DNA of 39,341 bases from Rhodoferax sp. (GTDB lineage: Bacteria; Pseudomonadota; Gammaproteobacteria; Burkholderiales; Burkholderiaceae_C). Below, piece by piece: positions 1 through 11,344 of the stretch. Position 1 is the stretch's first letter, and each line of letters opens with the position of its first letter. The notes below the pieces were generated by a model. That model was given only the letters and a program-made list of their open reading frames with translations, searched no databases and was not told where the DNA came from. The DNA is taken from NCBI GenBank assembly GCA_013791765.1, contig VMTC01000038.1:1-39341 (forward strand), in the 5' to 3' direction. The translations under genes were made by a program, and so were the position numbers.

Positions 1-138
1 CAACTTTTGAAGTTTCTCCTGCCAGCGTACCCAATCGTTCGCAGAATCAGTCGGGTGATGCGCTTTGCGAAGGTAAAGGAGGAGAACGCGAAGCGGGCTC
101 CGGGACACGTAGCAAAGCGTATCGCCCGGCTGATTCAC
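1..138 (-). CDS. Possible 5' part of an unrecognised gene running off the left edge
   Basis: A minus-strand frame opens at a GTG (138-136), directly after an in-frame TAG at 144-142, and stays open for 46 codons to the window edge. Its last residues read SANDWVRWQEKLQKL, which looks like real protein rather than shadow sequence. I do not recognise a family and see no clear ribosome binding site. Forty-six open codons are common by chance in GC-rich DNA, so this is a weak call. A competing minus frame (229-47) encodes a 60-residue low-complexity product and looks less real. Confidence 0.2.
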   Translation of the reverse strand, partial: MNQPGDTLCYVSRSPLRVLLLYLRKAHHPTDSANDWVRWQEKLQKL

Positions 139-366
139 CCACTACCGTGATATCAGCCCCGATCCAATAGACGCACCTGAGTGCTTCGGAAATGAACCCT
201 TGATCTGACGCCCTCACTTTGAATCGCACCCCGTTGGCCTGGCGTCACAGCGCGATTTCCCGATTCACGCTATAAACGCAGTCCACGTGCCGGGGCCCGG
301 CTCGGCGGAAGAAGTCCGCGCGGCGCCACTCGTCCTCCCCCTGAACCTCACCCGAAAGGCTTTGAT
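139..366. other. Non-coding leader upstream of osmF
   Basis: Nothing recognisable apart from the upstream region of osmF. A modest Shine-Dalgarno-like GAAAGG lies just before the ATG at 367. I could not identify a confident -35/-10 pair, an RNA gene or a repeat here. Confidence 0.4.
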
Positions 367-1293
367 ATGAATACCTTGTTATCGCGTCGCTGGCTGATTC
401 GCTGCAGCTCACTGTTGCTGCTGGTAGCGGCCCCGGTCTTTGCCCAAACTGCGGTTCGCGTGGCGTCAAAAATTGACACCGAGGGCTCCTTGCTGGGCAA
501 CATGATGATTCAGGTGCTGGAGGCCAACGGCATCAAAACTGAAAACAAGGTGCAGCTCGGCACCACAAAAATAGTGCGCGGCGCCATCACCGCGGGCGAG
601 ATTGACCTGTATCCGGAGTACACCGGCAACGGCGCGTTTTTCTTTTCCGATGAAAAAAACCCGGCCTGGAAAGATGCCACGGCGGGTTATGAGCGGGTGA
701 AAAAGCTCGATGCCGACAAAAACAAGATCGTCTGGCTGGAGCCGGCCCCGGCCAACAACACCTGGGCCATTGCGCTGCGCCAGGATGTGGCCGCCAGCAA
801 CAAAATCAAGTCGCTCGCCGATCTGGGGCCGTGGCTGGCCAAGGGCGGCCAGTTCAAGCTGGCCGCTTCAGCCGAGTTCATCGAGCGCACCGACGCGTTG
901 CCCGCGTTCCAGAGTGCCTATGGCTTCAAGCTCAAGCAAGATCAGCTCCTGACGCTGGCTGGCGGCGACACCACCGTGACCATCAAGGCCGCCGCGCAGC
1001 AAACCTCTGGCGTCAACGCCGCCATGGCCTATGGCACCGACGGCGCGATCGCTGCTTTGGGCCTGGTGGTGCTCGACGACCCCAAAGGCATTCAGCCGGT
1101 CTACGCGCCCGCACCACTGATCCGGGCGGAAACGCTGGCGCGTTATCCGAAGATCAAGGACCTGCTGGCGCCGGTTTTCAAGACCCTGGACGGCCCGACG
1201 CTGCAAGCCCTCAACGCAAAAATTGCGGTGGAAGGGCAAGACGCCAGACAAGTCGCCACCGACTACCTGCGTGCCCAGGGCCTAGTCAAGTGA
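367..1293 (+). CDS. osmF: Osmoprotectant (glycine betaine/choline-type) ABC transporter substrate-binding protein
   Basis: Periplasmic binding component of an OpuC/YehZ-type importer for quaternary ammonium compounds. The first ~26 residues form a Sec signal peptide: basic start, hydrophobic core, and VFA before the mature QTAVRVASK. The mature part has family landmarks: KIDTEGSLLGNMM near the start, an IDLYPEYTGNG stretch around residues 83-93, and a late AYGTDGAI segment. At 308 residues it is close to E. coli OsmF/YehZ. It is followed by two permeases and an ATPase in the order osmF-yehY-yehX-yehW, matching E. coli. The exact ligand cannot be read from sequence. E. coli OsmF has low affinity for betaine, so the physiological substrate may differ. 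Confidence 0.9.
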   Translation: MNTLLSRRWLIRCSSLLLLVAAPVFAQTAVRVASKIDTEGSLLGNMMIQVLEANGIKTENKVQLGTTKIVRGAITAGEIDLYPEYTGNGAFFFSDEKNPAWKDATAGYERVKKLDADKNKIVWLEPAPANNTWAIALRQDVAASNKIKSLADLGPWLAKGGQFKLAASAEFIERTDALPAFQSAYGFKLKQDQLLTLAGGDTTVTIKAAAQQTSGVNAAMAYGTDGAIAALGLVVLDDPKGIQPVYAPAPLIRAETLARYPKIKDLLAPVFKTLDGPTLQALNAKIAVEGQDARQVATDYLRAQGLVK

Positions 1294-1352
1294 CAGCGCG
1301 GCGTTGCCGATAGCGTGCAACCCTGCGGGGACGCTGTGAATCCGGGCGCGTG

Positions 1353-2523
1353 ATGCATTGGGTCAAAAACCGCGTACTGGCCGTGCTGGTCCTGTCTGGC
1401 CTTGTTGCGGCGCTGGGTTTGCCATTTTTGACGCACGCGCCGAATCGACTGGTCGCTGGCATCGGCATAGCGCTGGTGCAACTGGGCAAAGACACGGCTG
1501 CTCATCCGATGGAGATCTGGCTGACCTTGTTGCCCGCCGTGCTGCTGGTTGCGGCCATTTTCTTGCGCCCGACACGCGCGATACAAATTATTGTCTACCT
1601 GGCGGCCACGTTTTTTTTGACGGGTCTGGCTGCTCTGGCGGCGCACCACGCCACACAACTGGCCGACCAGTCGGGCGCGATCGCCCGCACCTCCCTGGGC
1701 GCTGCCTTCTGGCTGCTGGCCGCCTTCAGCTGGCTGGCGGCGACCGACGCGATGCAGCGGCTGGCAGTGCGGCTGCTCTGGCGCCTGCTGGGCGCGGGCT
1801 TTGTTATCGTGCCGCTCGGACTCATGCTGGCAACCGGGGCGTTCAACGATTTATCGCTGCTCAAGGAATACGCCAACCGCCAAGATGTCTTCAGTGCGGC
1901 GCTGGGGCAGCATCTGCAGATCGTGCTGGCCAGCCTGCTGCCGGCGCTGCTGATCGGCGTGCCGCTGGCGCTGGCGTCAAACCGGTCGCTGTCCCTGCGA
2001 ACGCCCTTGTTTGCGGTGCTCAACGTGATTCAAACCGTGCCGTCGATTGCGCTGTTCGCCTTGCTGATGGCACCGCTGGCACTGCTGGCAGCCAGCGTGC
2101 CGGTGCTGGCGCAGCTGGGCATCAAGGGCATCGGCTTGGCCCCGGCCGTGATTGCCCTGACGCTGTACGCGCTGCTGCCGGTCGTGCGCAGCACCGCGGC
2201 TGGACTGAGCCAGGTGCCGCAGCCGGTGATTGAGGCCGCGCAGGGCATGGGATTGACAGCGCGGCAGATTTTCTGGCGCGTCGAGCTGCCGCTGGCCTTG
2301 CCGGTTTTTCTCGCGGGGCTGCGCGTGGCCACGGTCCAGACCATCGGCATGGCGGTGGTCGCCGCTTTGATCGGTGCCGGCGGTTTTGGCGCCATCGTGT
2401 TTCAGGGTTTGCTCGGCGGTGCGCTGGACCTGGTGCTGCTGGGCGTGCTGCCCGTGGTGGCCATGGCGCTTGCGGTGGACGCCTTGCTCAAGACCCTCAG
2501 CCTGGCGCTGGAGCCTAACGTCA

Positions 2524-2531
<8 letters not shown>
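1353..2531 (+). CDS. yehY: Osmoprotectant ABC transporter permease, YehY-like
   Basis: Inner-membrane permease of the osmoprotectant importer. It has several N-terminal hydrophobic helices (residues ~5-160), then a BPD_transp_1-type core with the EAA-like loop EAAQGMGLTARQIFWRVELP near residues 295-315. This loop contacts the ATPase coupling region. Length is 392, close to E. coli YehY (about 385), which also has the extra N-terminal membrane segments. I chose the ATG at 1353; a GTG sits directly before it at 1350. The stop overlaps the ATPase start by 8 bases (2524-2531), so the two are translationally coupled. Confidence 0.88.
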
Positions 2532-3452
<921 letters not shown>

Positions 3453-3456
<4 letters not shown>

Positions 3457-4211
3457 GCGGTGCAGCGCCCGGCGGAACCACCCGCCGCGCCTGGGCGCGT
3501 GACCCCTTGCCGTGGGCCTTGGCGGCCTTGCTGTTGCTGATTTTCGGCATGGCTCAATTGAAACCGCTGTTTGCCGCGCTGTTCCCAGAACTGCAGCGGC
3601 CGGTGTACGCGCAGGACAGCTTTTGGGCGCTGACCGTCTCGCACCTGAAAATCGTCGGTCTTTCCAGCGGTTTTGCCGTGCTCGTGGGTGTTGGCGCAGG
3701 AATTTTTGCCACCCGCCCCAGCGGGCGCGAGTTTCGCCCTTTGATTGAAACCGTGGTCGCTAGCGGCCAGACTTTTCCACCGGTGGCGGTCTTGGCCGTG
3801 GCGGTGCCCGTGGTCGGTTTTGGCGAGGCGCCGGCCCTGATCGCCCTGGCGCTGTATGGCTTGCTGCCGGTGCTTCAAAGCACGCTGGCCGGTATCAAGT
3901 CAGTGCCGCCAGGGGCGAACGAAGCGGCCGAGGGTCTGGGCTTGAGCCCATGGCAGCGCTTGCTGCACGTTGAGCTGCCGCTGGCAGCCCCGGTGATTCT
4001 GGCGGGTGTGCGCACTTCGGTCATCATCAACATCGGCACCGCCGCCATTGCCTCGACCGTCGGTGCCAAGACGCTCGGTTTGCCGATCATCGTGGGCCTG
4101 AGCGGCTTCAACACCGCCTATGTGCTGCAGGGCGCCATGCTGGTGGGTTTGCTGGCCGTGGTGACCGACCTGGCTTTCGAGCGGCTGGGGCGTTGGCAGG
4201 CTGCGGTATAA
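3453..4211 (+). CDS. yehW: Osmoprotectant ABC transporter permease, YehW-like
   Basis: Second, shorter inner-membrane permease, 252 residues against about 243 for E. coli YehW. It has hydrophobic helices from residue ~25 onward. The EAA loop [21 protein letters not shown] is near residues 150-170, followed by the conserved [20 protein letters not shown] core helix. The start is an ATGA overlap with the ATPase stop. It is the last gene of the four-gene transporter operon. A copy of the dispersed element with a hairpin lies about 90 bases downstream and could end the transcript. Confidence 0.9.
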
Positions 4212-4301
4212 GCCGCCCGGCGCGGCCGCCGCCAACGGCAATACCCGCGACGGGGAAAGGGTGTCAGTGCCCGTTCTGGCTCAGTCGAAAAATCCGAATA
4301 A

Positions 4302-4360
4302 AGTATCAATACAATAGCTACTAAGCCTTAGTCTACGTGGGCTAAAGCCATTATTTATCA
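4302..4360 (+). repeat. Dispersed ~60-70 bp element, copy 1 (divergent)
   Basis: Contains the landmarks of the family: TAGCTACT followed about 20 bases later by GTGGGCTAAAGCCA. The second part can form a TGG.CT / AGCCA hairpin with a bulged G, followed by TTATTTATC. It lies about 90 bases after the stop of the transporter operon on the same strand. It is the most diverged of the plus-strand copies. A role as transcript 3' end is inference. Confidence 0.7.
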
Positions 4361-4438
4361 ATAAAATCAACAAGTTTCTGAGGACCTGTTGATGCCGCCA
4401 CACCACGACCAAGCTGGGCCCAACGTGCGCCCATTCAT

Positions 4439-4461
4439 AAGGTATAAAATATATAGACCTT
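4439..4461. promoter_or_regulatory. 23-bp imperfect palindrome, candidate operator of the suf operon
   Basis: The arms AAGGT and ACCTT enclose an A+T-rich core that is partly symmetric (AAGGTxTAxA over TxTAxACCTT). The core contains TATAAAAT, which could double as a -10 element. It lies 32 bases before the leader ORF and 109 before sufA. The operon encodes its own Rrf2-family regulator at 10830, so an Rrf2 site here is plausible, but I cannot match it firmly to the E. coli IscR type 1 or type 2 consensus. Confidence 0.4.
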
Positions 4462-4492
4462 CAGAATTCGAGCGCCCAAGGAGTCCCCAAGA

Positions 4493-4573
4493 ATGAGATC
4501 CCAGCATCACTTTTCAAGCCCGCCCCAGCCCGGCGCGCCCGGCATCAAACGCCCCACAGGAGTTGCATCATGA
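4493..4573 (+). CDS. 26-residue leader ORF coupled to sufA
   Basis: This ORF is preceded by a strong Shine-Dalgarno AAGGAG at 4478-4483, nine bases before the ATG. It begins MRSQHHFSSPPQ and ends GVAS. The TGA (4571-4573) overlaps the sufA ATG (4570-4572) as ATGA, exactly the arrangement at each later suf junction through sufU. The peptide has no cysteine, and I know no homologue. It could be a translational-coupling leader or a regulatory small ORF. Because sufA has its own AGGAG at 4558-4562, sufA translation need not depend on it. Confidence 0.5.
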   Translation: MRSQHHFSSPPQPGAPGIKRPTGVAS

Positions 4574-4919
4574 CCATTACCCTCACCCAAGCGGCAGCCA
4601 AGCAGATCCGTTCGCAAATTGCCAAGCGCGGCGCGGGCCTGGGCTTGCGCGTTGGCGTCAAAACCGTCGGCTGCTCGGGCTTCGCCTACACCTATGAACT
4701 GGCCGACGAGGTGCGCGCCGATGAAGAGCGTTTTGAGGCCCACGGTGCCACGCTGCTGATCGCCCCGCAAAACCTGCTCACGCTTGACGGCGCCAGCCTG
4801 GACTTTGTCACCGAAGGGCTCAAGCAGAGCTTCCAGTTTGACAACCCCAACGTCGGCAACACCTGCGGCTGCGGCGAGAGCTTCAGCCTCAAGGGGAGCA
4901 ACAGCAAAGGAGTGGCAGC

Positions 4920-4923
<4 letters not shown>
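4570..4923 (+). CDS. sufA: A-type iron-sulfur carrier, SufA-like
   Basis: A-type carrier that receives Fe-S clusters from the SufBCD scaffold and hands them to apoproteins. The family's three cysteines are present: C35 in VGCSGFAY, and C99 and C101 in NTCGCGESF. Length 117 is typical. An AGGAG lies seven bases before the start. It is the first full gene of the suf operon and overlaps sufB by ATGA at 4920-4923. The assignment to SufA rather than IscA or ErpA rests on its position next to sufB. Confidence 0.92.
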
Positions 4924-6352
<1,429 letters not shown>

Positions 6353-6356
<4 letters not shown>

Positions 6357-7144
6357 TTATCGAAAACAGCCCCACATTGCTGGAGGTGCGCGGCCTGTGC
6401 GCCAGCGTCAACGGCACTGACATTCTCAAAGGCCTTAATTTCACCGTCAAGCGCGGTGAAGTGCACGCCATCATGGGGCCCAACGGCTCTGGCAAGAGCA
6501 CTTTCGCCAAGGTATTGGCGGGCCACACGGCCTACCAGGTGACAGGCGGCGAGGTGCTGTTTGAAGGCAAGAACCTGCTTGAGATGGCCCCGGAGCTGCG
6601 CGCACGTGCCGGAGTTTTTCTGGCGTTCCAGTACCCGATCGAGATTCCCGGCGTCGGCAACAGCCAGTTCTTGCGTCTGGCCTACAACACCGTGCAGGCC
6701 GAGCGCGGCAAAGAGGAACTGGACCCGCTGGAGTTTGACGATCTGGTGCGCGAGAAGATGAAGCTGCTGGAGATGAGCCCCGAGTTTCTGGAGCGCAGCG
6801 TCAACGAAGGCTTTTCGGGCGGCGAGAAAAAGCGCAACGAGATTTTGCAAATGGCGCTGCTCGAGCCCAGCCTGGCGATCCTCGATGAAACCGATTCGGG
6901 CCTGGATATCGACGCGCTGCGCGTGGTGTCGCAAGGCGTGAATCACCTGGCCAACAAGGACAACGCCATTGTGCTGGTCACGCACTACCAGCGCCTGCTC
7001 AACTACATCGTGCCCGACTTCGTGCATGTGATGAGCGCCGGGCGCATCATCCGCACCGGCGGCAAGGAGCTGGCGCTGGAGCTCGAAGAGCGCGGCTACG
7101 ACTGGATCGAGGCCGAAGCCGAGGCCGCAGGAGCGGTGGCATGA
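6353..7144 (+). CDS. sufC: Fe-S assembly ATPase SufC
   Basis: ABC-type ATPase of the SufBC2D complex; it drives scaffold rearrangement and does no transport. Walker [10 protein letters not shown] is at residues 42-50. The SufC-specific signature [11 protein letters not shown] is near 154-164, Walker [13 protein letters not shown] near 174-185, and the H-loop histidine at 211. Length 263 is standard. Start and stop overlap sufB and sufD as ATGA. Confidence 0.96.
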
Positions 7145-8469
7145 GCACCAGCACCGCGATGGTCACGGAGCCAGGCGCTCTAGACAGCCTGCTGGCTGCG
7201 CTGGCACTGCCGCCCGGTAGCTCAGCCCCAACGCAGCCGCACTGGCTGAAGGCGCTGCGGGCCCAGGCCTTGGAGCGCGTAAGCACCCTCACACTGCCCA
7301 GCACCCATGACGAGGCCTGGCGCTTCACCCCGCTGGCCGCCTTTGCGCGCCAATCCTTTCATCCGCTGCGCACGCCCACAACACTGCAGCCGGACGACAT
7401 AGCGCACCTGCACATCGCAGAGGCAACGACGCGGCTGGTTTTTGTGGATGGGGTGCATGCGCCGCAGCTCTCCAGCGTCAAGCCCGATGCCGCGCTGGCA
7501 GTCGGCACGCTCGCCGCCATGCTGAGCACGCACGCGGCCACCCTCCAGGCGCATCTGGGTCAGCAAGTTGCCGGTCATGGTGCATTTTTTGCGGCACTCA
7601 ACACCGCTTTTCTGCAGGATGCGGCCGTGCTGGTGGTGCCGCCTGACAGCTCGCTGGGCGCGCCGGTGCATCTGCTCTTCATTTCAACGCAGCCTGAGGT
7701 CGCCAGCCACCCGCGCCTGTTGCTGGTGGTGGGGGCCGCAGCCAAGGCGACGGTGATTGAAGACTACGTGGCTTTGATTGAGGGCACAAATTTCACCAAT
7801 GCGGTGGCTGAGGTGGTCGTGGGGGCCAATGCCCAGCTTGAACACGTGCGCCTGCAGCGCGAGAGCAAACAAGGCTTTCACATGGCCAGTTGCGCCGTGT
7901 CGCTCGCCGCGGCCAGCCGTTACCACTCGGTCAACATTGCCCTGGGCGGACAGATCTCAAGGCTCGACCTGAAAGTGACCCAGACCTTTGATGGCTCGGA
8001 GTGCACGCTTGACGGCCTGGCGTTGATCGACGGCGAACAGCTGGCCGATACCCACACCTTCATCGACCACGCCAAGCCGCACGGCACCAGCCGCCAATTG
8101 CACAAATGCATTGTGGGTGGGACGGCGCATGCGGTCTTCAATGGCCAGGTGATGGTGCGCCCCGGCGCGCAAAAAACCGATTCTGCACAGTCCAGCCGCA
8201 ACCTGCTGCTATCAAGCCGGGCGCAGGTTGATACCCAGCCGCAACTTGAGATTTTTGCCGACGACGTGAAGTGCACGCACGGCGCCACCGTCGGCCAGCT
8301 CGACAGCGACGAAGTGTTTTACCTGCAGAGCCGCGGCTTGTCGGAGCGCGTGGCGCGCAATCTGCTGACCTACGCTTTTGGCGCTGAGGTCATCAACCGC
8401 ATTCCAGTCGCCTCTCTGCGCCAGCAGCTGGAGCAGACGGTGCTTGAACAGACCACAGGCCAGCCATGA
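7141..8469 (+). CDS. sufD: Fe-S assembly scaffold subunit SufD
   Basis: SufB paralogue that completes the SufBC2D scaffold. It is 442 residues (E. coli 423). The C-terminal half keeps SufB/SufD family signatures: [16 protein letters not shown] around residues 306-320, then [13 protein letters not shown], and [13 protein letters not shown] in place of the Suf[12 protein letters not shown]. The N-terminal ~130 residues are variable, as usual for SufD. Flanked by ATGA overlaps on both sides. Confidence 0.93.
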   Translation: MSTSTAMVTEPGALDSLLAALALPPGSSAPTQPHWLKALRAQALERVSTLTLPSTHDEAWRFTPLAAFARQSFHPLRTPTTLQPDDIAHLHIAEATTRLVFVDGVHAPQLSSVKPDAALAVGTLAAMLSTHAATLQAHLGQQVAGHGAFFAALNTAFLQDAAVLVVPPDSSLGAPVHLLFISTQPEVASHPRLLLVVGAAAKATVIEDYVALIEGTNFTNAVAEVVVGANAQLEHVRLQRESKQGFHMASCAVSLAAASRYHSVNIALGGQISRLDLKVTQTFDGSECTLDGLALIDGEQLADTHTFIDHAKPHGTSRQLHKCIVGGTAHAVFNGQVMVRPGAQKTDSAQSSRNLLLSSRAQVDTQPQLEIFADDVKCTHGATVGQLDSDEVFYLQSRGLSERVARNLLTYAFGAEVINRIPVASLRQQLEQTVLEQTTGQP

Positions 8470-9716
8470 ACATCACCGCTACGCCCACCGCACCCGCCAC
8501 CCTTGACGTGGAGCGCATTCGCGCGGACTTTCCGATCCTCAAACTCACGGTGGCGGGCAAACCGCTGGTCTACCTGGACAACGCGGCATCGAGCCAGATG
8601 CCGCAAGCCGTGATCGACCGCCTGGTGCGCTACCAGAGCAGCGAGCACGCCAACATTCACCGCGCGGTGCATTACCTGTCCGAGACCGCCACCGCCGCTT
8701 ACGAGGCGGCGCGCGTCAAACTGCAGCGTTTCATCAATGCGCGGGAAGCACGCGAAGTGATTTTCACCAGCGGCACCACTGAGGGCATCAACCTGGTGGC
8801 GCACGGCTGGGGCCGCCAGAACATCAAGGCGGGTGACGAGATCATTTTGAGCGTGCTGGAGCACCACTCGAACATCGTGCCGTGGCAAATGCTGGCCCAA
8901 GAGAAAGGCGCCACGATCCGCGTGGTACCGATGAATGACGCTGGCGAACTGATGCTCGATGCGTATGAGGCGCTTTTCAACGAGCGCACCCGCCTGGTGA
9001 GCGTCGGCCATGTCTCGAACGCACTGGGCAGCATCAACCCGGTGAAAAAAATGATCGCCTTCGCGCACGCGCGTGGCGTGCCGGTGCTGGTTGATGGCGC
9101 GCAGGCCGCGCCACACCTGGTGGTGGACGTGCAAGATTTGGATTGTGATTTCTATGCTTTTTCGGGCCACAAGCTGTGCGGCCCGACTGGCATCGGCATC
9201 TTGTACGGCCGCGCCGCGCTGCTTGAAGCCATGCAGCCGTTCAAGGGCGGTGGCGACATGATTCATACCGTCACTTTTGAGAAGACCACTTACGCCGCTA
9301 TACCCAACAAGTTCGAGGCCGGCACACCACCGATTGCAGCGGCCATTGGCCTGGGCGCGGCTGTGGATTACCTCACAAGCATTGGCATGCCCGCGATTGC
9401 TGCGCACGAGCATGAGCTCTTACGCTATGCCACCGAGCAGATGGGCGCGTTGCCCGGCGTGCGCCTGATCGGCACCGCGCAGCACAAGGCGGCCGTGCTG
9501 TCCTTTGCAGTGCAGGGCATCCACCCGCACGACATGGGCACGCTGCTCAATCAAGAAGGTGTAGCAGTGCGCACCGGCCACCACTGCGCGCAGCCCTTGA
9601 TGACGCGCCTGGGCGTGGTCGCTACCTCGCGCGCCTCCTTTGCGTTTTACAACACGTTGGCTGACGTGGACGCGTTGGTGGCTGGTATTCGCACCGTTCA
9701 AAAGGTATTCGCATGA
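8466..9716 (+). CDS. sufS: Group II cysteine desulfurase SufS
   Basis: PLP enzyme that converts L-cysteine to alanine and a protein-bound persulfide, the sulfur source of the operon. The PLP lysine is K236 in AFSGHKLCGP. The catalytic cysteine is C374 in RTGHHCAQPLM, the group II RxGHHCA motif. Length 416 (E. coli 406). There is no sufE in the window, and the next gene encodes a SufU-type protein that probably accepts the persulfide. ATGA overlaps at both ends. Confidence 0.96.
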   Translation: MNITATPTAPATLDVERIRADFPILKLTVAGKPLVYLDNAASSQMPQAVIDRLVRYQSSEHANIHRAVHYLSETATAAYEAARVKLQRFINAREAREVIFTSGTTEGINLVAHGWGRQNIKAGDEIILSVLEHHSNIVPWQMLAQEKGATIRVVPMNDAGELMLDAYEALFNERTRLVSVGHVSNALGSINPVKKMIAFAHARGVPVLVDGAQAAPHLVVDVQDLDCDFYAFSGHKLCGPTGIGILYGRAALLEAMQPFKGGGDMIHTVTFEKTTYAAIPNKFEAGTPPIAAAIGLGAAVDYLTSIGMPAIAAHEHELLRYATEQMGALPGVRLIGTAQHKAAVLSFAVQGIHPHDMGTLLNQEGVAVRTGHHCAQPLMTRLGVVATSRASFAFYNTLADVDALVAGIRTVQKVFA

Positions 9717-10201
9717 GCGCCGACCCCAAAGCCCTGTACCAGGAAGTGATCCTGGACCACAACCGCAAGCCGCGCAACTACGGCGAACTGGATCACCCCA
9801 GCCACCATGCCGAAGGGGTAAACCCACTGTGTGGCGACCACATTCACATCGCGCTGGAGCTCCAAGGCGAGACCATCGAGCGCATTGCATTCAAAGGCGA
9901 ATCGTGCGCCATCTGCAAGGCCTCGGCCTCCATGATGACCGCAGCGGTCAAAGGCAAGAGCGCGGATGATGCCAAGACGCTGATCCACGAGTTTGTGGAC
10001 ATGGCGACCGGCCGCATCACCGCACAAGACGGCCCGCACATCGGCCGTCTGGCGGTCTTTTCGGGCATCAGCGAGCTGCCGATGCGCGTGAAGTGCGCCA
10101 TTTTGCCGTGGCACACGCTGCAGGCGGCGTTCAATGCCGAGCCCAGCACCTCGACCGAGGCAGAGGCTGACCCAATGCACACGCCCTTGGGCGACGCGTG
10201 A
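9713..10201 (+). CDS. sufU: SufU-type (NifU-like) sulfur acceptor/scaffold
   Basis: SUF-associated NifU-family protein. The three cysteines and aspartate of the family are present: C40 and D42 in NPLCGD, C65 in GESCAICKAS, and C128 in RVKCAILPW. The ~60-residue spacing between the last two cysteines includes the SufU-specific insertion absent from IscU. In Bacillus, SufU binds zinc at these residues and takes sulfur from SufS. Here it sits directly after sufS and replaces sufE. The tail (residues ~145-162) is acidic and low in complexity. Starts by ATGA overlap with sufS. Confidence 0.92.
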   Translation: MSADPKALYQEVILDHNRKPRNYGELDHPSHHAEGVNPLCGDHIHIALELQGETIERIAFKGESCAICKASASMMTAAVKGKSADDAKTLIHEFVDMATGRITAQDGPHIGRLAVFSGISELPMRVKCAILPWHTLQAAFNAEPSTSTEAEADPMHTPLGDA

Positions 10202-10231
10202 GGCAAATCGCTTAACCGACAGGACATCACC

Positions 10232-10792
10232 ATGCCAAAAATCGCCGACATCGAAGACACGCCCAACCCGAACGCCAAGAAGTTTGTGTTGCGTGAACCG
10301 CTCACCTGGGGCATCGCGCATTCCTACGAAAGCGCCGAGCAGGCCCAGGGTGATTCACTGGCGAGCGCCTTGTTTGCCATTGCGCACGTCACCAACGTCT
10401 TTTATGTGGACCGCTGGCTCACCGTGACACAGGACGGGCAGGCCGACTGGGAGCCCCTGTTGCGTGAGATTGCACCACCTTTGCGCGCCACGCCGGCTGC
10501 CAGCGACCAATCGGCTGCAGCCGTGTTTGCGGCGCGGGCCACGGTGGCGGATTTAAGTCCAGAAGACCGCCAGCGGCTCGACGACATCGAGCTAGTGCTG
10601 GATCAAGAGATCAGGCCCTACCTGCAAAGCGACGGCGGCGACCTGCACGTGCTGAGCCTGGCCGGCAACCAACTTGTCGTTCACTACCAGGGCGCGTGTG
10701 GCACCTGCCCGAGCGCGATTTCGGGCACCCTGCAGGGCATAGAGAGCCGCTTACGCACCCTGGAACCCGACATCGAAGTGATCGCGGCCTGA
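10232..10792 (+). CDS. Nfu-type Fe-S cluster carrier
   Basis: Two-domain Nfu protein. The N-terminal Nfu_N domain (residues ~6-85) begins EDTPNPNAKKFVL. The C-terminal NifU domain (residues ~118-185) has the CxxC pair C156 and C159 in GACGTCPSAISGT. Nfu proteins carry 4Fe-4S clusters to target enzymes. This is the NFU1-like architecture, not that of E. coli NfuA, whose N-terminus is a degenerate A-type domain. It lies 30 bases after sufU, the first junction in the operon without an ATGA overlap. Residues ~86-115 form an alanine-rich linker. Confidence 0.9.
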   Translation: MPKIADIEDTPNPNAKKFVLREPLTWGIAHSYESAEQAQGDSLASALFAIAHVTNVFYVDRWLTVTQDGQADWEPLLREIAPPLRATPAASDQSAAAVFAARATVADLSPEDRQRLDDIELVLDQEIRPYLQSDGGDLHVLSLAGNQLVVHYQGACGTCPSAISGTLQGIESRLRTLEPDIEVIAA

Positions 10793-10829
10793 TGCGGCAA
10801 CACCTCGCAACCTTGAATGAAAGCCCCAC

Positions 10830-11294
10830 ATGCGCCTGACCACCATGAGCGACTACGCGATGCGCCTGCTGATGTATGTGGGTCAACAGCCAGAGCGTCT
10901 GTGCACCATCGCGGAGGTGGCCCGCGCTTATGAAATTTCCGAAGCGCACCTGACCAAGATCACGCACCAGCTGGCGCTGGCGGGCTGGCTCGAGACCGTG
11001 CGCGGCAAGGGCGGCGGCATGCGCCTTGCAGCAAACCCGCAAGACATTGGCCTGGGCGCCGTGGTGCGCAGCATGGAGCCCGACTTCACCATTGTTGAAT
11101 GCCTCACCAGCGACACCACCTGCCACCTGACCAGCACCTGCCATTTGACCGGCATCATCAACGGCGCCTTGCAAAGCTTCATGCAGTACCTTGACCGCTA
11201 CACGCTGGCCGACCTGCTGGCGCCTGGCGCCGAAAGCCAGGCGAAACTTCAGCCGCTGACCTTTCACAAGCGACCCACCGCGTCGACCGCCTGA
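10830..11294 (+). CDS. Rrf2-family Fe-S transcriptional regulator, NsrR/IscR-like
   Basis: Winged-helix repressor or activator that senses through a bound Fe-S cluster. The N-terminal helix-turn-helix is MRLTTMSDYAMRLLMY with a recognition region near residues 35-60, then a VRGKGGGMRLA wing. The cluster ligands are C91, C98 and C104, spaced CX6CX5C. The surrounding EPDFTIVEC and LDRYTLADLL fit NsrR better than IscR. Placed at the end of the suf operon, it probably controls that operon through feedback from cluster supply or through nitric oxide. Neither ligand nor target is proven by sequence. Confidence 0.85.
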   Translation: MRLTTMSDYAMRLLMYVGQQPERLCTIAEVARAYEISEAHLTKITHQLALAGWLETVRGKGGGMRLAANPQDIGLGAVVRSMEPDFTIVECLTSDTTCHLTSTCHLTGIINGALQSFMQYLDRYTLADLLAPGAESQAKLQPLTFHKRPTASTA

Positions 11295-11344
11295 GGCCCT
11301 GCCCTCACGCTTTGTTCACCTTATTGACCCCCACCGAGCCTGTC

